Origin: Candidatus Melainabacteria bacterium
GTDB taxonomy: Bacteria; Actinomycetota; Actinomycetes; Mycobacteriales; Pseudonocardiaceae
Direction: 5' to 3'
Length of the DNA: 5,324 nucleotides
NCBI GenBank assembly: GCA_903970565.1
Contig: CAJCJE010000292.1
Coordinates: forward strand, 1 to 5,324
Below the pieces are notes generated by a model. It was not told the origin of the DNA and ran no database searches. It worked only from the letters and a program-made list of their open reading frames with translations. Shown here in pieces: positions 1 to 4,638 of this stretch (position 1 is its first letter; every line of letters starts with the position of its first letter). The position numbers and the translations under genes were made by a program.

Positions 1-95
1 TTCGAGTGCTTGGGCGGCCGTCCTGACTTCTTGCCCTTGGACAGCAAGGGTTCCAGCTTCGCCCATTGCTCATTCGTCAGATCGCCACGTCCCAC
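1..95 (-). CDS. IS5-family transposase, N-terminal fragment (cut by window edge)
   Basis: Thirty-one codons can be read from a GTG at 95-93 to the window edge: V-G-R-G-D-L-T-N-E-Q-W-A-K-L-E-P-L-L, then S-K-G-K-K-S-G-R-P-P-K-H-S. The D-L-T-(N/D)-E-Q-W-x-x-L-E-P-L-L motif followed by G-R-P-P-K is the hallmark N-terminus of IS5-type DDE transposases (DUF4096 region). The DDE catalytic core would follow outside the window. GTG is the only ATG, GTG or TTG start available, because an in-frame TGA lies five codons upstream (110-108). No strong ribosome binding site is visible. Whether the remaining transposase is intact cannot be judged here. It is transcribed away from the truncated methyltransferase. 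Confidence 0.8.
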   Translation of the reverse strand, partial: MGRGDLTNEQWAKLEPLLSKGKKSGRPPKHS

Positions 96-137
96 ACGAA
101 GATCATCTCAGATCGAGATCAACTTCTGAAACACACC
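1..137 (-). mobile_element. End of an IS5-family insertion sequence (partial)
   Basis: The minus strand of this segment carries the start of an IS5-family transposase, and a short non-coding terminus lies between its start codon and the neighbouring gene. Read inward on the minus strand, the terminus begins GGGTGTGTTTCAGAAGTTG, a plausible terminal inverted repeat. The boundary near 137/138 is inferred: sequence resembling a methyltransferase begins immediately after it (TAC GAG CGC at 139). The other end of the element is outside the window, so neither the partner repeat nor a target duplication can be verified. A CTA trinucleotide at the junction would suit the short TA-containing target sites of several IS5 subgroups, but that is inference. 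Confidence 0.7.
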
Positions 138-948
138 CTACGAGCGCGGACGCCTGCCGTATGCGCCGGGCTTCGTCGAAACCCCGACCACGGTCCTCGG
201 CCTGGACGGGAGCGGCCGGCTGTTGGATGTCGGCTGCGGTCCGGGGACGGTGACACTCGCGCTGGCGCCGCTGTTCGCCGAGGTGGTCGGGGTCGACCCG
301 GACGCGGACATGCTTACCGAGGCAGGACAACAGGCGATCCGCCGCGGGGTGGCCAACGCGCGCTGGTGCCTGGCCCGCGCGGAGGAGCTGCCCGCCGGTC
401 TTGGCCGGTTCCGGGCCGTGGTGTTCGCCAACTCCTTCCACTGGACCGACCGGGACCGCGTCGCCGCGACGGTGTTCGAGATGCTGACGCCCGGTGGCGC
501 GTTCGTTCACCTCAGCGAGGTCAAGGACCGGTCCGGGGAGTCGGCGGTGTTACCGCTGCCGCCATCGGCGTCGTATCCCGCTCCGCCCTACGCACAGGTG
601 CACGAACTGACGCGGCGGTATCTCGGTCCGGTGCGCCGGGCCGGACAGGGCACCCTGCCGGACGGCACGCCCGACCGCGAGGACCTGGTCCTTGCCAGGG
701 CCGGGTTCGAGAACTTCCAGCGCCATGTCGTCGCGGCAGGCCAGCTGCTCCAGCGCGACGCGGACGACGTGGTGGCGTGGGTGTTCTCCCGGTCGGTCTC
801 CGCGCCGCACCTGTTCGGCGACGACGTGGCGGACTTCGAGCGGGACCTGCGGGCACTGCCGCGGCAGGCCTCGCCCGACAACCGTTTCACCGAATGCCTT
901 CCGGCGACCGAGATCATGACCTGGCGCACGCCGCGGGTCCAGCCCTGA
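138..948 (+). pseudogene. SAM-dependent methyltransferase, 5' end removed by IS insertion
   Basis: This is a class I (Rossmann-fold) methyltransferase that would transfer a methyl group from SAM to an unidentified, probably small-molecule, substrate in the cytoplasm. Homologous sequence begins at about 139 (Y-E-R-G-R-L-P-Y-A-P-G-F). SAM motif I, L-L-D-V-G-C-G-P-G, is at 220-246, and the acidic motif V-V-G-V-D-P is at 283-300 with its Asp at 295-297. The conserved F-A-N-S-F-H-W follows, then L-T-P-G-G-A-F. The C-terminus looks complete, ending in TGA at 946-948. The 5' end is missing: a TGA at 127-129 lies inside the IS terminus, and no ATG, GTG or TTG occurs in frame before the TTG at 223, which falls inside motif I and cannot be the true start. 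Only a few to a few tens of N-terminal residues seem lost, so the break is recent enough that the rest of the frame is still open. Probably non-functional. Confidence 0.8.
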
Positions 949-960
949 GGCAGTCGGACG

Positions 961-1031
961 CCGTCGTGTGCACACCGGTTGTCCAGTGGCGCGGCCGACC
1001 ACGGATAATTCTCCTCCGGAGCACACGACGG
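961..1031. repeat. 11-bp perfect inverted repeat flanking the dehydrogenase promoter
   Basis: CCGTCGTGTGC at 961-971 and its exact reverse complement GCACACGACGG at 1021-1031 are separated by 49 bp. The left arm lies just upstream of the predicted -35 and the right arm lies in the 5' leader, overlapping the first bases of the ribosome binding site. The left arm also overlaps a 10-bp perfect palindrome, GTGTGCACAC (966-975). The arrangement would suit a pair of operators bound by a dimeric repressor, or looping between sites. No cognate regulator is identifiable in the window. Confidence 0.5.
979..1009 (+). promoter_or_regulatory. Candidate promoter of the dehydrogenase gene
   Basis: A TTGTCC hexamer at 979-984 is followed, after 19 bp, by GATAAT at 1004-1009. 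The latter is a close match to the housekeeping-sigma -10 consensus and stands out in otherwise GC-rich sequence. Transcription would start around 1015-1017, giving a leader of about 25 nt that includes the ribosome binding site. The 19-bp spacing is at the long end, so strength is uncertain. Confidence 0.5.
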
Positions 1032-1036
1032 AAGGA
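1030..1036 (+). promoter_or_regulatory. Ribosome binding site of the dehydrogenase gene
   Basis: GGAAGGA ends 5 nt before the ATG at 1042 and fixes that start. Its first two bases are also the end of the right arm of the inverted repeat, so a protein bound to that arm could affect expression of this gene. Confidence 0.7.
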
Positions 1037-1041
1037 TCTTC

Positions 1042-2079
1042 ATGCGAGCAACTTTCATGTACGGCGCTGGTGATGTGCGAGTCATCGATGTTCCCGACCC
1101 GGTGATCACGGAACCCACTGATGCCCTCGTGCGCGTAGTGCTGGCCTGTATCTGCGGTTCCGATCTGCACCCGTACCACTCGATGGCCCGCACCCCGGAA
1201 GGCAGCTCGATGGGGCACGAGTTCGTCGGCGTCGTCGAGGACACCGGCCGCGATGTCGCCACGGTCAGGAAGGGCGATCTGGTCATCGCCCCGTTCGCCT
1301 GGTCGGACGGTACCTGCGAGTTCTGCCGCGAAGGGTTACAGACCTCCTGCCGCCACGGCGGCTTCTGGAACAGCGGCGGCAGCGGCGGCGGCCAGGCCGA
1401 GGCCGTGCGCGTCCCGTTCGCCGACGGCACCCTCGTCGCCGCACCCGTCCCGGAGAACTCGCCGCTGATCCCGTCGCTGCTGACCCTCTCGGACGTGTAC
1501 GGCACCGGATACCACGCCGCCATCAAGGCCAACGTGAACCCGGCCACCACGGTGACCGTGATCGGGGACGGCGCGGTCGGCCTGATGGCCGTGCTCTCCG
1601 CCAAACGCCTCGGCGCCGAACGGATCATCCTGATGGGCCGCCACACCGACCGGACCGACCTCGGCCGGGAGTTCGGCGCCACCGACGTCGTCGCCGAACG
1701 CGGCGACGAGGGCATCGCCACGGTCCGCGAGCTGACCGGCGGCAACGGCAGCCACGTCGTCCTCGAAGCCGTCGGTCACCTGCCCGCCTACCAACAGGCC
1801 ATCGGCGTCGTCCGGCCCGGCGGCGTGATCAGCCGGGTCGGCGTGCCCCAGTACCAGGACGCCCCGGTCGGGATCGCCAGCCTCTTCGGCCCCAACATCA
1901 CCCTCACCGGCGGCCCCGCCCCGGTCCGCGCCTACATCGAGACCCTGCTACCCGACATCCTCGACGGCCGCGTCGAACCCGGCAAGGTCTTCGACCGCGA
2001 GGTCGGCCTCGACGGCGTACCCGATGGCTACCAGGCGATGGACGCCCGCAAAGCCCTCAAGGTCGCCGTCCGTCCATAG
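1042..2079 (+). CDS. Zinc-dependent alcohol dehydrogenase family oxidoreductase
   Basis: A complete 345-residue member of the medium-chain dehydrogenase/reductase (MDR) superfamily, of typical length, which should oxidise or reduce an alcohol/carbonyl substrate with NAD(P). The GroES-like catalytic domain comes first: catalytic-zinc ligand Cys38 in C-G-S-D-L-H, then G-H-E with His59 and Glu60. The structural-zinc loop is at 88-103 (S-D-G-T-C-E-F-C...C). It keeps Cys92, Cys95 and Cys103, but Asp89 stands where the first cysteine of the classical motif would be. The Rossmann nucleotide-binding motif is G-D-G-A-V-G at 175-180. The second strand ends M-G-R-H (198-201) without the acidic residue typical of NAD-specific enzymes, so NADP use is more likely (inference). 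The start is supported by a good GGAAGGA site. It is probably monocistronic: the upstream methyltransferase is broken and the downstream remnant is convergent. Substrate unknown. Confidence 0.93.
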   Translation: MRATFMYGAGDVRVIDVPDPVITEPTDALVRVVLACICGSDLHPYHSMARTPEGSSMGHEFVGVVEDTGRDVATVRKGDLVIAPFAWSDGTCEFCREGLQTSCRHGGFWNSGGSGGGQAEAVRVPFADGTLVAAPVPENSPLIPSLLTLSDVYGTGYHAAIKANVNPATTVTVIGDGAVGLMAVLSAKRLGAERIILMGRHTDRTDLGREFGATDVVAERGDEGIATVRELTGGNGSHVVLEAVGHLPAYQQAIGVVRPGGVISRVGVPQYQDAPVGIASLFGPNITLTGGPAPVRAYIETLLPDILDGRVEPGKVFDREVGLDGVPDGYQAMDARKALKVAVRP

Positions 2080-2404
2080 AGTTGTTCAACTCGGCGCCGA
2101 GTCTGCCGACGAGTTGTCTGGACTTGGCCGGGTCCAGTGCGATGGCGGTCAGTGAGCTGAAGATTTTTTCGTAGACGGCGACGTCGTCGGGTTCTTCCAG
2201 GAAGTAGCCGGCGGCGTCGTTGCGGGTCGCCACGACCGGGTCCATTGTCGTGAACTCCAGCAGACCGGCGGAGCCGGCGAGACTGATGTGGCCACTGGCA
2301 GACGTGGGGATCACGTGGAGGGTGATGTGCGATCGGACGCTCATGTTCAGGAGCCGACGCAGTTGCACCGACATCTCCCGCCGGGTGCCGATACCCCGAA
2401 CCAG
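2057..2404 (-). pseudogene. DUF5753 (Scr1-type) regulator, C-terminal remnant
   Basis: Read on minus from about 2404, the protein runs V-R-G-I-G-T-R-R-E-M-S-V-Q-L-R-R-L-L, then a segment rich in I-T-L-H-V-I-P, G-L-L-E-F and Y-F-L-E-E-P-D-D-V-A-V-Y, ending at a TGA (2059-2057). This matches the second half of DUF5753, the C-terminal domain of XRE-type regulators that are abundant in actinomycetes and usually paired with small DUF397 proteins. The N-terminal helix-turn-helix and the first half of DUF5753 are absent. Upstream of about 2404 the open frame only continues as antisense of the XRE fragment on the other strand, so the 184-codon open frame starting at 2611 is chimeric and not a real protein. 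The last 23 nt overlap the dehydrogenase 3' end in convergent orientation. No DUF397 gene is present. Expected to be non-functional. Confidence 0.72.
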
Positions 2405-2905
2405 CGGCTTACCGCTGCCCGGTGCGCGGCTGGGCTGACCCAGCAACAGGTTGCCGAGCTGGCAAACCAGGCCGTTGACGCTGCGACGGGCAGTGTCGGC
2501 GGGATGGATGCCGACTACGTCAGCAAGTTGGAACGTGGGGTGCACACCTGGCCGAACAAGCACTACCGGCAGGCGCTGTGCCAGGTGCTCGGCGCGCGGA
2601 ATGACGGCCAACTCGACTTCTTCTCGGCCCGGTCAAGGCGGGGTACGGTCCGTTACACGGCGGGCCCGCCAGCAGTCGAAGGGATTGACGACGTGAATCG
2701 ACAGGCATTCTTGCGTGCCCTCACCGCGACCGTGGCCGGGGCGGCGGTTGGTAACCCCATTGCCGAAGCCATGCGGCGGTCTGCCAGCGGCGTGGTGCCA
2801 GCGCGGGCCGGAGCGACCGAGGTGGCGCAGTTGAACCACGCTACTTCCATGTTCGGCAACTGGCAGGACCTCTACGGTGGCGGCGTCTGCCGATGTCAGC
2901 GGTAG
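2399..2905 (+). pseudogene. XRE-family helix-turn-helix regulator, N-terminal remnant
   Basis: From 2399 the plus strand encodes N-Q-R-L-T-A-A-R-C-A-A-G-L-T-Q-Q-Q-V-A-E-L, a classical XRE helix-turn-helix, followed by D-A-D-Y-V-S-K-L-E-R-G and H-T-W-P-N-K-H-Y-R-Q-A-L. An R-S-R-R linker and a hydrophobic stretch, F-L-R-A-L-T-A-T-V-A-G-A-A-V-G, come next, and the similarity ends at L-Y-G-G-G-V-C-R. This resembles the front of large actinobacterial XRE regulators with a C-terminal helical repeat (TPR-like) sensor domain, usually 400 residues or more. Here a TAG stops the frame at 2903-2905, after about 168 codons. The natural start is missing as well: at 2399 the sequence switches to the antisense of a DUF5753 gene. 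GTG codons upstream in frame (for example 2288) would only add translated antisense sequence. Both ends are broken, so this is most likely dead, although a DNA-binding fragment cannot be excluded. Confidence 0.72.
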
Positions 2906-2909
2906 ATGA

Positions 2910-2984
2910 AATTGGCCCGAGGTCGCTTGGGTTGGCCTGTAGTTGGCCTGTGGCCAATTGATCTGACCTTGAATTAATCAATTG
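2910..2984. repeat. AT-rich patch with nested inverted and direct repeats
   Basis: Several repeats are packed here. AATTGGCC (2910-2917) is the reverse complement of GGCCAATT (2952-2959). GTTGGCCTGT occurs twice in tandem (2931-2940 and 2942-2951). TTGGCC-TGT-GGCCAA (2943-2957) forms a tight 6-bp hairpin. CAATTGAT (2955-2962) pairs with ATCAATTG (2977-2984) across a 14-nt loop, and its right arm covers the stop codon of the minus-strand methyltransferase. The patch lies between the broken XRE remnant and the methyltransferase 3' end. It could help end transcription of the latter, although no U-tract follows. Otherwise it may be a scar or a small mobile sequence. Confidence 0.45.
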
Positions 2985-3706
2985 ATGCGTTCTGCGATAA
3001 ACATGAATTCCCGGCCTGGGCGGTCAGGGGCGTCTCGAACGTCCTGGACCTGATAGCCATTCGACGTCAGGCTTGCTTCGACCTCGTCGCGGCTGCGGAA
3101 CCGAAGGGTCGAGTCCGAGGTCACGACCATGCCGTCGGACAGGAACCGGTAGGTGTAGCGGAAGGAAACGAACGGGAGGCTGACGTCGGTGACCTCACGG
3201 CGCTGCTCCACTGGTCCGCTTCCTGGAATCTCGATGGTGAGTTGAGCGGCGTCGGCAGCCCAGTCCTCCCACGCCCGGCGTTCAGGGCGCCTAGTCTCGA
3301 ACACAAGGTGGCCAGCAGGGCGAAGAGCGGCGTGGATCCCTTGCAAAGCTTGGGCCCAGTCGTCATCGGTCAGAAAGACCTGCGCCACGTTCCCGGTCAT
3401 CACCGCCAGGTCGACACTGCGGCTCGGCACCGTAGTCACTTCACCGTGCACCCAGGTGATACGGCCGATCCGATCCTTCGACCTCGCGACCTCAAGCGAT
3501 GCTTCGGCCGGGTCGACCGCCACGACGTCGCGGCCGCTGTCAGCGAGCAGGATCGCCAAACATCCGGTGCCGCATCCAACATCAAGCACACGATCGGCGC
3601 CCAACTCGTCAGCGATGTTGAGGTAGGTCGTCAGATCACAGCGGTCCCCGTCAAAGGCGTCGTAGATGGCTGCGAGGCGAGGGTGGGCGAAGATCGCATC
3701 CGGCAC
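2978..3706 (-). CDS. Class I SAM-dependent methyltransferase
   Basis: An apparently complete small methyltransferase, 242 residues from the GTG at 3706-3704. After F-A-H-P-R-L-A-A-I-Y-D-A-F (residues 6-18) comes SAM motif I, L-D-V-G-C-G-T-G (41-48). The acidic loop V-V-A-V-D-P follows (61-66, Asp65), then D-L-A-V-M-T-G-N-V-A-Q-V-F (99-111) and the post-core strand L-R-P-A-G-H-L-V-F-E-T-R (128-139). The C-terminal half is a beta-rich region with F-R-Y-T-Y-R-F. There is no target-recognition domain or DNA-methyltransferase catalytic motif, so a small-molecule substrate is more likely; it is unknown. Start choice: the frame stays open to a GTG at 3799, with an ATG at 3781, but family members usually begin just before the F-A-x-P-R-L-A segment. 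None of the three candidates has a convincing ribosome binding site. It is divergent from tnsA. Confidence 0.85.
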   Translation of the reverse strand: MPDAIFAHPRLAAIYDAFDGDRCDLTTYLNIADELGADRVLDVGCGTGCLAILLADSGRDVVAVDPAEASLEVARSKDRIGRITWVHGEVTTVPSRSVDLAVMTGNVAQVFLTDDDWAQALQGIHAALRPAGHLVFETRRPERRAWEDWAADAAQLTIEIPGSGPVEQRREVTDVSLPFVSFRYTYRFLSDGMVVTSDSTLRFRSRDEVEASLTSNGYQVQDVRDAPDRPGREFMFIAERIN

Positions 3707-3801
3707 CCGACGACCGTATCCGCGTCTCCAGTGCGTCGCGATCGATCTTCGGTCGCCATCGGCCGTGCTTGAGTGGCGCATCCTCACCAGGGCGCCCACC
3801 C

Positions 3802-3821
3802 CGATGATCAGCGATGATCAG
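3802..3821. repeat. Tandem duplication of CGATGATCAG upstream of tnsA
   Basis: The 10-bp unit CGATGATCAG occurs twice without a gap (3802-3811, 3812-3821), followed by the related TGGTCAG (3822-3828). A further GTTGATCATGAC lies at 3846-3857. Each unit contains the palindrome TGATCA. The position, between the divergent methyltransferase and tnsA, is where an element end or transposase binding sites would be expected, or an operator. The function is not established. Confidence 0.4.
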
Positions 3822-4638
3822 TGGTCAGTATGGTTGGCCCGTTTCGTTGATCATGACGTTGACCTGGGGGTTGCCGGTGGGTGCTGCACTGTTACCGGTG
3901 TCGGCTCCCCAGCGCGCCGCGGGTTTCCGTGTTGGCTTCGTCGGTCACGACGGGATTGACCAGCGACTGCGGCTTGCCGAGGTGGCCGCGCATGCGTTCG
4001 AGCACACGGCCCCGGTTCGGTCGTTTCCGTCGTTTCGAGGCCAGCGCAACAACACCGGCTGGTGGTGGTGCGCCACGAACCGCCGCCATGTCGGGTTCGA
4101 GTCCTGGCTGGAGCGTGATCACGTGATCCGGCTCGACTTCACGCCCGACGTGATTGGCCTGGCCTCGCAGCCGTTCTGGCTGAGCTGGGATGATGGCGCC
4201 CGCGGCCGCCGGCACGCGCCTGACTACTTCGCGCGGTTGGTCGACGGGACCGGCATGGTGATCGACTGCCGGCCGGCCGGGCGAATCAAGCCCACCGATG
4301 CCAATGCCTTCGCCGCGACCGAACGGGCCTGCGCGGAGGTCGGCTGGCGCTATGCACTCGTGCACGAGCCGGATCCGGTCCGGATGGCGAACCTGCGCTG
4401 GCTGGCCGGCTACCGCCGCACCCGGTGCCGCCGCGCAGACATCGCCGCCTTGGCGCTGGAGCTGGCCAGCGTTCCGCACCGGCTGATCGAGCTTGCGCGG
4501 TTGCTGGGTGACCCGCTCGCCACGCTGCCGGTGATCTTCCACTTGCTGTGGTGTTGCGAACTGGAGACGAATTTGTCCGTGCTGTTGCACGAAAACTCGA
4601 TCGTCGCGGTTGCGTCCAGGTCGGGTGCGGAGCAGTGA
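3814..4638 (+). CDS. tnsA: TnsA-like heteromeric transposase endonuclease subunit
   Basis: In Tn7, TnsA is a restriction-enzyme-like nuclease that cuts the 5' ends of the element while TnsB cuts and joins the 3' ends. This 274-residue frame has the TnsA N-terminal fold signature in order: F-E-S-W-L-E-R-D (95-102, with candidate catalytic Glu96/Glu100), L-D-F-T-P-D-V (107-113), Q-P-F-W-L-S-W (119-125), H-A-P-D-Y-F (134-139, catalytic-type Asp137) and V-I-D-C-R (149-153). The last takes the place of the usual Q/E-x-K, giving D-x-R. A W-x-W-C-A-T-x-R-R-H-V-G-F-E stretch before it and M-A-N-L-R-W-L-A-G-Y (191-200) after it fit actinobacterial TnsA-like proteins. Start uncertain: ATG 3814 is the longest version but sits inside the tandem repeat without a ribosome binding site. 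ATG 3853, or GTG 3877 preceded by a GGGGG run (3866-3870), may be the true start. The stop overlaps tnsB by GTGA. Confidence 0.85.
   Translation: MISGQYGWPVSLIMTLTWGLPVGAALLPVSAPQRAAGFRVGFVGHDGIDQRLRLAEVAAHAFEHTAPVRSFPSFRGQRNNTGWWWCATNRRHVGFESWLERDHVIRLDFTPDVIGLASQPFWLSWDDGARGRRHAPDYFARLVDGTGMVIDCRPAGRIKPTDANAFAATERACAEVGWRYALVHEPDPVRMANLRWLAGYRRTRCRRADIAALALELASVPHRLIELARLLGDPLATLPVIFHLLWCCELETNLSVLLHENSIVAVASRSGAEQ

Noticed and set aside
66..1073. Long plus-strand frame (335 codons) rich in Arg, Gly and Pro
   Set aside because: Out-of-frame reading of the methyltransferase. The real frame is fixed by L-L-D-V-G-C-G-P-G at 220-246.
588..1745. Long open frame on the minus strand (385 codons) across the first methyltransferase and the dehydrogenase
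   Set aside because: Low-complexity, Arg/Ser/Pro-rich antisense frame typical of high-GC coding DNA. It spans two recognisable plus-strand genes and shows no domain.
2288..2398. GTG at 2288 as the start of the XRE protein
   Set aside because: It would add 37 residues translated from the antisense of the DUF5753 remnant, so it is open by chance.
2405..2611. N-terminal 69 codons of the minus-strand frame that continues into the DUF5753 remnant
   Set aside because: This part is exactly antisense to the XRE helix-turn-helix coding sequence and has no similarity to DUF5753 proteins of its own.
2941..2959. Intrinsic terminator formed by the TTGGCC-TGT-GGCCAA hairpin
   Set aside because: The stem is only 6 bp (8 with a G-U pair) and no U-tract follows on either strand, so it was recorded as part of the repeat patch instead.
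2057..3799. A toxin-antitoxin or defence module made of the DUF5753/XRE regulators plus the methyltransferase
   Set aside because: Both regulators are fragments, no DUF397 partner is present, and the methyltransferase has no DNA-recognition domain or DNA-methylation motif.
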